DNA from: Serpula lacrymans var. lacrymans S7.9
Taxonomy: Eukaryota; Basidiomycota; Agaricomycetes; Boletales; Serpulaceae
NCBI RefSeq assembly: GCF_000218685.1
Contig: NW_006763299.1
Location: 62,001-126,000, forward strand
Direction of reading: 5' to 3'
DNA: 64,000 bases
Shown: piece after piece, positions 20,636-32,476 of the stretch
How the letters are laid out: each line of letters begins with the position of its first letter
How positions within the stretch are numbered: the stretch's first letter is position 1
The notes under the pieces: model-generated
Database searches by the model: none
What the model saw: the letters and a program-made list of their open reading frames with translations, nothing else
Told to the model about the DNA's origin: nothing
Position numbers and translations under genes: made by a program

Positions 20636-23600
20636 ATGTCGTTCTTTGGTTTCGAGGAAGGCGGCTTGGAACATGAAAAGAAAAAATTCCTGGAAGGCGG
20701 TCTCAAAGAAAGCGAGGATGTTGCGGTATACACCTGGGGTGAGGAAAGTTACGATGGTCTCGGAGACGCCCTCCTCGAGGGCGGCGACGAGCTGAACGAT
20801 GAGACTTTTGGTGCAACGGGCGCTATTGGTGAGATTTTAAACATGTCTCTATTCTAGCACTTATCTCATCGTCACTGCAAAAAATCAGGAAAGGACTTTG
20901 ATTTCTCCAGTCAGAATCTGCCTGTGACATCTCCGTCGACCGGAAGAGTGCATGACCAGCATTCTCGAGCCATCGAACAGCAGCCTAGGGAAAGGACGCC
21001 TCGCATAGAGGTCACTGGCAGCTCCCCAAGTGTCCAGCGTTGTATGTCTTGTACACATTGGTTCCCTGTTATATTATCTTACATGTACATCTCCCTACCG
21101 CAGCCCATGCCCCTCCTGCCGATTCCCTCGAATCGATATGGGATGACAAGTCGCCGTTCGCCATCCTATCCCGCATGAATGGCGCCGGTCACTCTGCGGA
21201 TCATCAGCGAGCGCCGTCTGCCTCAAAGTCCCCGTTCCTGCCCTCCGCCACCAACGACAACCGAGCCATAGGCCATCAGACGTCCATCCCTCAAGGTGTT
21301 AACCACACAGGCGTACGCACGTTGCAGGAGATCGAAGCCGAGATGCATGCTATTGCCCAGCAGTCACGGATATCGCAGAGGCAGGAGTTGCTGCGGCAAG
21401 AACAGCTCCGTCAGGATCAGCTTCACCAACAACAGCAAGAGCAGCTTCTACAGGAACAACTTCGACGGGAACGGCTTTATAGGGACCAGCCTCATCGGGA
21501 ACTGCTCCAAAGGGAACTGCTCCGACAAGAACAGCTTCAACGGGAACAACTTCAGAGGGAACAACTTCAACGAGACCAACTTCATCAAGAGCAACTCCTG
21601 CAGGAGAAGTTTAGACAAGAGCAACTACGGCGACAACAGGAGCAACAGGAGCATCTGCGGCAGAACCAGCTTCAGCAACAAGATTTGCTTCGCCTTCAGC
21701 AGCTCCAGCAACTCCAACAGCGCACACCGCCACCTCGCATGTTATCTCACTCCCAGTCACCTCGATTCCATGCCCATCAGATTCTCCAGCTTCAGCAAGA
21801 GCAGGAACGCCAGCAGCAACATAGACTACATGAGCTGCAGGAGCAACTACGCATGGAAGAGCTCGAGCGCCATGTTCGTGCTCAGCAGGTTCCTGCGATG
21901 CAACATCAAGGCCAATCTCTTGGTCGGCGACAGACCAGTTTTAATGATCTTCAAGCCGCTCAGGGTGTTCATCAACGTCGTATTCATTCGCCTGCCTTTG
22001 TGGATCAGCAACACACGCAGAACTCGCAGAACGCGCAGCTATTGCCCCATAACATTCAGCTACAGCAGCGTCTACTCTCGGAGATGGCCCAGGCTGAGTT
22101 CATGCGCGACATGCAAGGCGTCAGTCCGGCAGAGCAAGAACAGCTCAGAGCTGAAGCCATGCGCAAGATAATGGAGACAGAGCGGATGGAGGAGAGACGC
22201 CGTCGCAAGGCTGCCAAAATCGCCCACATGGTAAGCTGGTCCCCTCCACAACTAACCAACGTCTCTTGCTGATGATGTGCTGCAGTCGCGATACAACGAT
22301 CTGATGACCCAGTCAGACAAGGACTTTATCACGCGCATTCAGGTCTCGCAGCTCGTCACTCAGGATCCCTACGCCGAGGACTTTTACGCTCAGGTTTATG
22401 GTGCCATCCTTCGCTCGCGTCTTGGACTGCAGTCGCAGGATGAACGCGTGCTCAAGTTTGGCTCTGGCGGCGGAGTCGGTCTAGGCCTCGCGCAAAAGGG
22501 CGGTGGACGCAGGCAGAGTGCGATGCAGAAAATGGAAGCGCAAGTTGAACGCATCGTGAGCAATGCTCGACTGAGAGAGAAGGAAAAGGGTCTGCACTGT
22601 GATTATCTCGTTTAATTTTGTCCCTACGGCGGCGTCATAATTGACTGACCTTTTTTTATTTTTTATCTCAGCGTTGCACAGTCTTCAAGGTGCTTTAGGA
22701 AAGACGTCCGGTCGTAGCTATAAGGCTGCACCGCGTCAACTTTTGCAAGTCGAAGCTGCCAACGCCACTACGCCTACTATGTCCGGTGCCCACCCTCATA
22801 TATCCAAGGAGGACGCCATTGAAACCAACGGTGAAGGCGCCGCTAGGGAGGCTGCTAAACTTGGTCGAGAGGCGCTTGGAGCCGCTGCAGGCGTGAGTTC
22901 GCATTAGTCACCATCAAGCCCTGTCTAAACCATTTATTCAGACCGACGGAGTGGTAAAGATGGAACCCCTGGCTCAGCGACAAGTTCTCGTCATTTTAGA
23001 GAGTCTTTACGACCTTGTGTTGAGTGTCGAGCAACTGAGGCGGGACCAGCCTCCAGAAGAAGACGAAGTAGCCTTCAACGCGTGGTAGGTTAATTTCACC
23101 GCTGAAACCTTTCGTCACGGCTGAGAGGCAAAAAAGGCAAATGTCGTATGAAGACCTGACTGAACAGTTGTGGATTAATCTGAAAGTGATGGTCCCTCTT
23201 GAGACGAGGTATGTCACCTTGGCTGTGATGTATAGACGCGAATCTCAGCCCTCTCGCCTGACAGCGACCCGCACCCATTCGTATCGTTACTAACGCCAGC
23301 CAAGGGCAAAAAGATCCTCCCCCGCCTCAGCCGACACATCAGCGGACCGCGAATGCTCACCCTGCTCACCCTCCTCGTCGCCTGCTTCTCCCAGCTCGAC
23401 GTCTTCAAACAGGCCGGCCTGCTCGACTCGGTCGAGGACACGCCGGAGCGCCAAGAGGTCGACCGGCAGACGCAGGCGTTCCTCGGGAGCGTGATGCAGA
23501 GCATCTTGCCGGTGGTGGCCAAGGCTGAGCTGAGGCTCGTCAGCGGCCTTTTGGGTCTCTTCTTGGACCGCTGCGATGTGGTGGCGGCGGCGCAGACCAA

Positions 23601-24259
23601 GGTGAGGCGGTTTCACTCTTTTTTTATTCTTATTATCATCATCCATTTTATACGCGCGCGCACTCCGTTTGTTCTCGAACTCACCGCTCCCGTCGTCCGT
23701 CTAGCCTGGCATCGCGATCCTCACTCTGTTCTTGAGTCGGGTAGAGGTCATCAAGCAGAACATGAGCACCGTAGTTGATTCTCCCGAGACGCCTACTCCC
23801 GAAGAGGCTCAACAATGGTAAGCACGGCTTCTTGCCCCTCGTCTCCTTCCTTCCATTTTATATTTTATTTCATTCTCACACTCGACTCGACCTTGCAGGC
23901 AACTCATGTTCGACCACCTCTTCCAACTCGTCGCCCCGCACTTCCTCGCGCTCTTCCCCTCCGCCCGGCTCGCCTCCGCCCTCCCCCTCCCCTCCCACGG
24001 CCCCGCCCCCCCCTCGTCCTCGCTGCCGACGGACATCATCGACCAGCCCATCTGGCAATTCCTCGCCGCGCTGGCGCTGCACGCCTCGAGCGAGCAGCAA
24101 CAGATCCTCGTCTCGACGTTGCGCGAAAAGGTGCTCGAGAACGTGACGAGCGTGAGCAAGGGCTGGGTGGCGGATGAGGAGGAGGGGGAGCTGAAGCTGG
24201 CGAATGTCAACTTGTTTTTGCATGCGCTGGGGTTGGATAGTTCTCAGATTGAGATTTGA
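20636..24259 (+). CDS. PAT1: mRNA decapping activator PAT1
   Basis: Ten exons: 20636..20828, 20889..21041, 21104..22230, 22286..22589, 22672..22892, 22942..23084, 23128..23208, 23265..23601, 23705..23817, 23899..24259; 1010 residues. N-terminus begins MSFFGFEEGGLEHEKKK, the Phe-rich Pat1 start that contacts Dhh1, followed by a WGEESYDGLGD acidic stretch. A long Gln-rich region holds pentad repeats (EQLxR). Conserved HMSRYNDLMTQSDKDFITRI and QDPYAEDFYAQVY blocks follow. The C-terminal alpha-helical superfamily (LPRLSRHISGPRMLTLLTLL, then VLENVTSV) binds the Lsm1-7 ring and Dcp2. Known: Pat1 promotes decapping of deadenylated mRNA in P-bodies. The last four exons are visibly richer in G/C-ending codons than the first ones. 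Convergent with the glycosyltransferase-like gene. Confidence 0.93.
21350..21720 (+). repeat. Pentad (15-nt period) repeat within PAT1
   Basis: About 20 imperfect copies of a five-residue unit, consensus (R/Q)EQLx, are encoded inside PAT1 exon 3. At the DNA level the unit is about 15 nt (for example CAACGGGAACAACTT). Expected to form Gln-rich coiled coil or disordered sequence. Confidence 0.75.
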
Positions 24260-24550
24260 AGAGAAAAAGAAGGATGCGCTTTGTGTGGTTTTTTGACTTT
24301 TGTTTTGTTTTCTCTCTACTTTGACCATCCCTTTTTTTTTTTCTCTCCCGTTTCCCATCTTACAGTAATAATGATACGGTATGAATGAATGAACGAGCAT
24401 GCGACTGAGAGAGCGAGATTTATAAAATAAAATAAAAAATAAAAAGTCATGTTGTTTCCTACTACCATACAAATGGAAATCATTTGGACATGCAGGCATC
24501 TCCCTACCGTCATGAGGAGTATCGCCCGCAATCCCACACAGAACGTGTTG
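24260..24550. terminator. Shared 3' region of convergent genes
   Basis: The stops of PAT1 and the glycosyltransferase-like gene are 291 bp apart. The region carries T-rich runs and [18 protein letters not shown] A-rich stretches near 24426-24443 that could serve as polyadenylation signals for either direction. Position inferred, not proven. Confidence 0.3.
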
Positions 24551-27053
24551 CTAATGGACGCAAAAGAGGCTCGGGACATCGTACGGAAGCGCCGGGCCTT
24601 GACAGTCGAACAGGTCGGCGCGTCGCGCGGCGCCTTGCCCGATCAGCTCGTCCACGGTCGAGAGGCAGCCGGTGAGGTTCAAGACGGGGAGTCGACGCCA
24701 CGGCGGGAGCGTCCGAGCCGGCAAGTCGACGAGTGCCGCACCACCGAGCGCCATCAACGGCAAGCCAAACATCTCCTTCCTGCGCAGATACTCCCCCCTC
24801 CCCATCTCCCTCACATGCGCGCCCACCTCGAGGTGGTTCGTCGAGAGCGACGCATAGCCGTCATAGTTCGGATAGAGCATGACGTACCCGCGGAGGTAGA
24901 CGAGCTCGATAAAGTACTTCTTCCATGACTTTTTCCACTTGTTGGAGCGCACGGCGGGGACGATGTCTTGCGTGGGGATGCCGGCGTTGATGCCAGAGCT
25001 AGGGCTAGGGCCAGTGCGAGAGAACCGAACGGCGAGATACTCGTGAAACTCGCGCCACTGCTCCGGAAAATACACCGCTCCCCAGCTACACGGGATCTGC
25101 GACAGATAAGGCGTCGCAGGGTGCTCAAAACCGTTCGCGGCGAAGAGGGCTCGAGCGTCAAAGGGGCGTCTGCCTTCCGGTCTGAGCTCGATGCTCTTTT
25201 GCTGGTAGAGGCTGATGCCGAAGAGCTGGGGGGAGAGGTTGCTCGGGTCGCCGTACCTTGCCATAGTTGAAGGCATTGTTAGTTGGTTGTCATTATCGTG
25301 ATGATGTTAGTAACGCCGCAGACATCCAAAAACACCAAAGAAAAAACCAACAAGCCACACACCTATACCTCAACACCGCCATCTTCGCCCACGCATAAAA
25401 CAGCCTCGACACCTCAACATCATCCTCCAACAACACGCCATACGAATGGTCATGATGCGGATACCACGCCTCCACGACGGCGGGGAGCAGCCCGCCATGG
25501 ACGACGCGGTGGTGCACGACGACGTCGCCGTGTGCCCAGTGGAGGTCGCGGACGACGCGCAGGGTGTCGGGGTCTGGGTCGGGGGATTGGTCGATGTTGA
25601 TCCGGAGCAGGACGGTGTCGCCAAAGTAGAGAGAGTGGGAGAGGGAGAGGAGGAGGCGGTGGAGGGAGCGGGGTCTGTTGGTGGTGATGACGCTGATGGC
25701 GATTTCGGGGACGTTCCAGTCTAGCAAGCGAGTGAGTGTATGCGCGTGTCAAGTAAACAATATCACGGGAAATGAAGAGGACTGACTTTGCCACTCGAGA
25801 AGAGAGAGAGAGCCCATCCAGTACGAGTGGGGGATGTCTTCGCGGGGTAGGCGGACGAGGGTGATGTGGTTGTAAGACTCGTGTTGGAGGGTGGTGGAAA
25901 TGCCAGAAGAGACCGAGTCTTGTTCTGTGAGGGCGACGATGATGTCGGGTAGATGTTGAAGAGAGGCGAGCCAGTGCGCAAAGGAGGGCGAGTTGATTGA
26001 TAGGACGTCGTAAGAGAGGCGACAGTCGTCGGACCAGACGTGGGTGCCGTTTGCGTTTTCAAAGTGGAGGTGGTTTGGGCGGTAGAGGAGAAGATTGAGT
26101 GAATAGCCGGTGTTGAAGAGTCGGCACGCGACAGGCAAGAAGGCATAGAGGTCACTGACAGTCGGGAAAGCCAATGCGAATGTACCGTGAGGAGAGGTTT
26201 GAGGATGTTGCCAGTCTGCGGCTAGGGATGCATACTTTGCGGAGAGGTTGAAGTTGGGATGCAAGGTAGTAGGAAGGGAATGCCTGATGGACAGAGCGGG
26301 ACACGGGTTTGAAGTGAGATGGTCGAGATTAAGAAGAACGGCTGCGAGATGATCGCTGCGGGAGCGAGAGACGAGATTGGCTAGATCGAGCCAGGGATGA
26401 TTATAGCCCAAAGTCGAAAGATTGGCAGCGAGATGAAAGACAGAGAGAGGTGCAACAAAAGGGGGAGAAAGATGGGACGCGGGGTACGGTACGCTTGCTG
26501 GAGGCGTGCATGATGTGCTGCGACGAGAGATGGCGCCGGTGGGACCGAGAGGCAAGGGTATAGCGAGTGGATTGAGGAGCATGTCTCTCGTACGCTTACC
26601 AACACCAGCGAGACCATCGTCGTTGAGAAACAAGATCCAGTCAGATTTGACGCGAGAGGCTGCAAGAGAAATGAGAGAATGGGAGTGCAAGTGTGAGGCA
26701 GGATACAAAGAGAATTGAGGGTGTTGATGAGAACCGGTGTAGACAAGTTGGGCAAGTGTCTTTCTGACATCGGAGAGAATGGGTTGGGGACAGACGAGAA
26801 TCACACGGGCAAGCTTGGTGGGAGAATCGAGCAAGGGCGCCAGGGTGGCACTGAGATTGTGCGGTGATGAGACAGGGAGAATCGCAGTCAGAGAACGCGC
26901 GTCAATAGGAAGCGCCCGTTCGAACAACCGCACGACATGGTCGGTGGAGTGCGGGCCGGGGAGAGTGAGAACACGCCAGGTCGAGAAGAGAGAGAAGACG
27001 AGAAGGAGAAGGAGAAGGAGAAGGAGGGCCCGTCGTCGATGGATTCGGTTCAT
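24551..27053 (-). CDS. Membrane-anchored glycosyltransferase family 2-like protein
   Basis: Three exons, complement(25787..27053), (25363..25720) and (24551..25256); 776 residues. The start was placed at the ATG giving NRIHRRRALLLLLLLLLVFS, a short basic tail plus one transmembrane helix, i.e. a type II Golgi/ER topology. A Ser/Leu-rich luminal stem follows with GT-like blocks (RVILVCPQPI, ARVKSDWILFLNDDGLAG). The GT-A core spans exon 2: ISVITTNRPRSLHRLLLSL, VVVHHRVVHGGLLPAVVEAW and a DxD-type LLEDDVEVSRLFYAWAK. The rest (KKYFIELVYLRGYVMLYPNY and beyond) is conserved-looking without a named motif. Donor sugar and acceptor are unknown. The acceptor of exon 3 (GGCAAG) follows a good CTAAC branch site. 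Strongly GC-rich at third positions. Confidence 0.8.
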
Positions 27054-27279
27054 GTTCAACCACCATTCTCCGCAACTCGTTCTTTTCATCCCGCCTCATT
27101 ACGTCATTCCCTGCTATTTCCATGGAGGCCCGAGCGCCCCAGCACTTTCACTGAGTACTTATTGGAGCTTGAGCATGGTAGAAATAACATTGAGAGTAGT
27201 GTACTGGGGTAACACTATTTTACAGAATAATTATATACGACCGACAAGGATAGGTGTTACACTGTCAATCCTTTCAGGA

Positions 27280-29451
27280 TTACATCATTTGACTCGAGGT
27301 CATCCCTCCTAGTCGTGGTTCAAAACAACATGGAAAGGGGAGTGGATGCCTGTTACTCCAAGTCAGGGGCAGCCACGTAGAAAACAATGTGGAAAGGACT
27401 CACACTGTTATCCCATTTGTCCATTGAGGGATGACTTCAATATCGTCACCGTGTTCGTCCTTCGCTTTGGTGACGTTGAACACAGCCAATATGGAAGCAA
27501 TGGCGGCCCATACTGTTGCATCACCAATATGGCGGCCTGCACAAACCCGCCTTCCAAATCCGAAGACAAATCCCAGAGTGTCATCATTCAGCTTTCCATC
27601 AGCGGTGAAGAAACGTTCCGGTTTGTATTTGGATGGTTCTGGATATTTATCTTCATTCTGAGCCATCGCCCTGTTCGCTTTGAGTGAGATGGCCAGACTA
27701 CACCAACTTGAAACCAGAAGCAATGAGTACGAACCATATATTGGTCACTATTGTTGCTCCTGCTTACTGTCAGATCGATTTTTCACCACGAGGGTCAATA
27801 TATAACACAGACCTTTTGGTATAAAATATCCCTCAAAATTGTCATCATTAGTGGTAGCATGCGGAACCCCTGCTCGTGTGCAGTTGAGTGAGAGACGACT
27901 CGGAGCTAACGGGAAACTTGAGAGAAGGAAGTTGGCTTACCAAGGGGAACTACAGGACGCCAACGGAGTGTCTCCCGAAAAACTGCTTCAACATAAGGCA
28001 GCGATGGCCTGTCGCTAAAGTCCGGGAGTCTGTTTCGGCCAACCACCGCGTCGATTTCTAATTGAGCTTTCTGCTGTACATCAGGATTGAAAAGCATGGC
28101 AAGCACAAATATTTGGAGTAACGAAGAAGACTAGAAGTTGTTGTTAAAATAGGTCTATAGCAAACTTGAAATTCGGATACGACTCACCGTTTCAGAACCG
28201 GCTACAGATAGAGCCTGTGAGTCGAAATAAGGCATATACTAGAGAACACTTACAAGAGAACGCAGTGGCGGTAGAGCTCTTCATTGCAAGTTCATATGAA
28301 GGATCGTCTTCTGGAATACGGCTAAATAGATCATACAGCATACTACTTGGTATAGCTGTCCCTGCTGCCTAACAAAATTGTCAGATCAAATTTCGCAAAG
28401 TGAAGGAAAGAGAGCATACAATACTCTGCTTTGTATACTGAAATGGAGCTTCAATCATCTCCGCGGTCAACTTTTGACACTGAAGGGCTTTTCGCTGGAA
28501 ATTCGCCCCGGGAAACCAGGGAGGAATATATTGCACTGTACTCGTGTGATGTTAAGAAGAAATATACATGCGTTCAAAATACTCACGGAATGGCAGTGCA
28601 TTGAAGATGATTGCTTTGTCGGCTGTATTTTCTTTGACGAACAACGCTGTTGCACGTTCCACAAGCGCGACCAGGTGGTCATGGTGGGGTGCCGGGTCGT
28701 ACCCATAAGTTACTTCCATAATTACAGACGTATTTAGTCTAAGGCGATATATAATATAATCAGATGACAGGTCGCCCAACTTCAGCAGTACTCACGTTTG
28801 TAGGTGATTAGCATAGTTTTCCGGTGTCTCGAGCAAATGGACAAGGAGCTGGTTTACCCTGCGTAATTGGACGGGATGATACTTCAAAGCAGCTTTTGTA
28901 TGAAACGCCTGGTGGAACTGCCTTCTCTGTTGTCGAAATTCATTGCCGTAGCCACGATTTCCCAAGTGGAATGACCACCCAAATCTGCAGTAGATAACAA
29001 AGGTGATGATCCAGTGGTGGTGTCAACGCATACAGTGACCACGTACAGATCAGTTGTGATATACTGCGGCCGGTCAGAATAATTACGAGAACGTCGCTCA
29101 AGAAGGTCTTTGGCCACTTCCTCGGAGTTGAGGATGATGATTTCTTGACCGAATAAGCGAGAGTAAACAATGTTTCCTAATCGACAAAAACCGCGGTCAG
29201 ATATAGGGTCCAATAACACAGTAACAGAACTACTTCGACCTACCGTGAATTTGAGCCCACTCCTTATAGGTAATCCAAGGCTCATTCACTTTAATACCAA
29301 ATATGTTGCCCACCACAGGCAGGGGGCGAGGACCGGGTGGAAGAAAGCGTGCTTTACCTGCAGCTAGGCGGTTTACAATAATAAATGCAACCGTCAGGAC
29401 TAAGCAGAGGGTTGGATTAATTGCATCGAAGTGAAGTAAATCAACAGACAT
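27280..29451 (-). CDS. Cytochrome P450 monooxygenase
   Basis: Twelve exons, complement: 29244..29451, 29047..29176, 28796..28984, 28587..28738, 28420..28535, 28254..28368, 28188..28201, 27941..28130, 27813..27869, 27735..27759, 27404..27670, 27280..27349; 510 residues, a normal P450 length with all phases closed. N-terminal membrane anchor (LCLVLTVAFIIV), then the Pro-rich hinge LPPGPRPLPVVGN. I-helix motif GSETS, ExxR as ETLR, PERF present, haem-binding FGFGRRVCAGRH with the thiolate Cys. The final small exon is supported by the PLPFPC block that P450s show near the C-terminus. ER-bound; needs a cytochrome P450 reductase. Substrate unknown. Exon 7 is 14 nt; its acceptor choice (CTGTAG) is the least certain junction. 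A TATA box lies 53-60 bp upstream of the start. It is the last host gene before the transposon block. Confidence 0.92.
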
Positions 29452-29503
29452 GGTGGGAGGATCTGAAAAGAAGTGCTGCACTTCTCCAGAGTAAGGTCTA
29501 CCG

Positions 29504-29511
29504 TTTATATA
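29504..29511 (-). promoter_or_regulatory. TATA box of the P450 gene
   Basis: TATATAAA on the minus strand, 53-60 bp upstream of the P450 start codon. Confidence 0.45.
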
Positions 29512-30652
29512 CCACCATCCCATCGAAAGACGTCCCCATTTTAGCTCTGTCCCTGTTCCCCGTGGAACAGCCTCCAGCTAATTCGTGAACCCAGATTTTG
29601 AGAAGCTGACTGAGGGAACGTTGATCAGCCTTCCTCCAATACAAGGACAACTATATATACTTTGGAGATGTCACCATTGTCTTTTGGACAAGTTAGGCTA
29701 CGAAAACATCCTGCTATCTGAGGGTTGAAAGTAAATGCGACCTTCCGAGGGGCCCTTGAATCGCTCCCGCGAGCCATAACAAACTCAGCCTGCAAGACAC
29801 AACTTCAAACTGTCCAGAATGGAAGTCCAGCGCTAAATTGCTAGCATAAATAGTTCCAATCATGATGTAGTACACACCCGTGGGCTTACGAGATGGCTAA
29901 AACATTACACACCTGTTCAATCTGTTATCCAAACCAAGTATCAGCATGTGTACCACGGTTCTGTGTTGAACTTCGAGTCTTCTGAGAATACTCCCCGTGA
30001 TATTGATTCCAGAAGAGGGGCATTGTGTCATCGCCTTGCTCTTGGGCTACGGACAAACAAGCATCAGTAAAATGTCCAGAGCCTTGAGGACACTTGATGG
30101 ACTTGGAATCTGAGTCGTCTTCGTTTGACACGTGTAATTGAACTTTGCTGTTCTCGTCATTACTGTCCCCCAAGTCCGATTCATCGTCTGAATGACCATG
30201 TTCATTGGTTGTTGTTGAAACTCCCAGCTCGCATTGTTCTTATTCTGCAATCAATGACCTCCACCTCCACCAACACATCAGTGGATTGGGGAACTTTTGC
30301 CATAGTCATAGTCATTGCCCACTGGCCCACCAATGCAGTGGGTCTGCAATTTTCTAGGGCTCAAACCAGGCTGGTTTCATAGATCAAATATCCGTCCCGA
30401 TTTGCGGATTGTGATTCGAGAACTCACCCATGGGATAGGGAACCACTTATTCCCAGACCTTCTCTGGATCCTTGACAGCCGCCACAAAACAATAATCTTC
30501 TGTGAAACAATCAACATTAGTTTCCGTGTGCACACATACCTGTGGAATAATGCATCCTTGGCAGCCAATTGTGACCGGAAAATCCGTATCCGCATGTATA
30601 ACTCGCTCAACTCACCGCTGTACAATGCGGGTTTATCCGGTTTTGTCACTCC
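29512..30652. other. Intergenic, no gene recognised
   Basis: Between the P450 and the retrotransposon block. A minus-strand Asp/Ser-rich frame of ~80 codons near 29925-30173 has no recognisable family. The last ~20 bp before the LTR (GGTTTATCCGGTTTTGTCA, near 30630-30648) matches the end of the Copia-3 LTR at 54279-54297 apart from one base. Confidence 0.4.
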
Positions 30653-31003
30653 TGTTAGGCTATGAGAAGACTAAAAGAGAGTATTTCTCAGTCTTATAAT
30701 CAAGAGACTCATATTGAAGGATAATATACCTAAAAGAGAGTATTTCTAATAGTGTAAAGTGAGTATGATGATATAAAGTAAACTGTAAAATAACCAGACA
30801 TACCTCAGTCTTATAATCAAGAGACTGAGGTTTGTGTAAGGCAGAGTGCTACGAGTTTTTGGAATAAGTGTGGGAAAGTTTTGAGCTTATGTAATGTAGT
30901 GGAAAAGCGGTCAAGTAGAGATGAAAGAATGGTGTATGGAAATGAAGAAATAAAAGGATAAAATGATAGGATGTGAGTGTATCATAAACAGGATATGCCA
31001 ACA
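30653..31003 (-). repeat. Copia-1 3' LTR
   Basis: 351 bp; by eye identical to the partner at 43434-43784. Contains a perfect 10-bp-arm hairpin (ACCTCAGTCT / AGACTGAGGT, 30802-30831) and an upstream partial copy of the same segment. Confidence 0.93.
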
Positions 31004-31017
31004 CACCCCCTCAAACC
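31004..31017 (-). other. Copia-1 polypurine tract
   Basis: GGTTTGAGGGGGTG on the minus strand, immediately before the 3' LTR; primes plus-strand DNA synthesis. Confidence 0.7.
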
Positions 31018-31984
31018 AAATCAACTCCCATTAATTTATTGAAGTGTTGTAATTTGGGTCGAGCCAGTGGCTTTGTGAGTGCGTCTGCAGGCATTTCATT
31101 TGTGGGACAAAATAGGATTTGAATCAAATTTTGTTCGACAGATTGTCTTATGAAATGATAGCGAATATCGACATGTTTGGTGCGAGAATGATAGATATTA
31201 TTTTTGGTGAGCTCAATTGCACTACGATTGTCGCCATAAAGCGGAATTGGTCTAGTGAGTGGTTTGTTTGTGATTTCGGCCCAAATGTTTTTGAGCCAGA
31301 TGGCTTCTTTGGCTGCGTGTGTGATAGCCACATATTCGGCCTCTGTGGTCGATAGTGTTACAATTGGCTGTGTCTTACTATTCCAGGAGACGGCTCCACC
31401 ATTGATCCTAAAAACATATCCTGATATAGAACGTCTGTGGGAATGTGAGGCAAAGTCTGCGTCCGAAAATCCAACCAAGCCTTCGTCGGTTTGGCCTATG
31501 ACCAATCAGAACTCTTTGGTGGCTTTCAGGTATCGTAGGACTCGTTTTGCTGCCTCCCAGTGTGTTCGACCAGGATTTTGTAGGAAACGAGAGAGTGAAG
31601 ATATTGCAAATGCGATATCCGGTCGAGTGCCAGTAGCAAGGTACATGAGAGATCCTATTGTTTCTCTATAAGGTATGTTTTGCATCTCGATGACTTTGGC
31701 TTTGGCTGATGGTGATTGTGAGTCGTCAAAAAGTAGACCTGGCTCGACCGGAGTTGATACAGGTTTGCAGTCTTCGAGGTTGAACCTTTTTAGTATTGTT
31801 TCTATGTATGCCTGTTGACCTAGAGATACAGTGCGAGTTTTGCGGTCTCGTTGTATATGGATACCAAGTAGCCAGTTGACTTGGCCAAGGTCGGTGATCT
31901 CATATTCTCTCTTTATTCCTTCCTTGAATTCACTGATAGCCTTTGTAGTTTTACCTGCAATGAGCATGTCGTCAACTGACACTG
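31011..31984 (-). pseudogene. Copia-1 RT C-terminus and RNase H
   Basis: This is the 3' part of the single Copia-1 gag-pol frame, separated from the 5' part by Gypsy-1. The RT segment starts near VDDMLIAG and continues with DLGQVNWLLGIHI and the CKPVSTPVEPG region. RNase H follows with SDADFASHSHRRSISGY, STTEAEYVA and HVDIRYHFIR. One in-frame TGA (31506-31508) sits between the conserved YLKAT block and the RNase H start; the frame is otherwise open on both sides. The element is thus doubly disabled, by this nonsense codon and by the insertion. Confidence 0.9.
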
Positions 31985-32159
31985 TGTGAGGCAACGATAA
32001 ACTATAACAAGAACTAAACCTATCTCCTTCTGCACTTGCAGGGAGTAAGGGTTCGATGAGCTTGAGGTCAACAGACGCTAATGAATACAGCGAGTCGAGG
32101 ACTTTTTAAGAGGTAAGCTTCAAAGGTTCTTGTTGAGGAGTAAAGCGGGTAAATTCAGT

Positions 32160-32170
32160 AATAGAAAGCT
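32160..32170 (-). promoter_or_regulatory. Predicted Gypsy-1 transcript 5' end (3' LTR copy)
   Basis: AGCTTTCTATT on the minus strand lies about 32 nt downstream of the TATATAA at 32199-32205. It is exactly complementary to the 11 nt one base inside the 5' LTR. The 5' LTR copy is at 39496-39506. Confidence 0.55.
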
Positions 32171-32476
32171 AAGGAGCTATACATGAATAGGTACGGCTTT
32201 ATATAGGGAACTGTCCGTGCCTCAGACCGAAAAGAGAATATACAAAAAGTGGTCTGAGGGATTAATCAACCAATAAGAAAAAGGGGAGGTAACTATCGTA
32301 CGACTTCTGACTTGATTAATCAGCAGGTGAGAGATTTGTACTAATAATAGAAGATTGTCACGCGTGGTCAGGAACCGTATCCTCATAATGAGGTACGATT
32401 CTAGATAAGGCGTTATTAGTATTACCAGGCTTTACTGGGGCTTGGAGCTGGTTGGCGAGATGCCTACTACCAGTCC

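Noticed and set aside
23876..24499. Long antisense frames in the GC-rich PAT1 and glycosyltransferase exons
   Set aside because: Shadows of GC-rich codon use on the opposite strand; no family match or intron logic.
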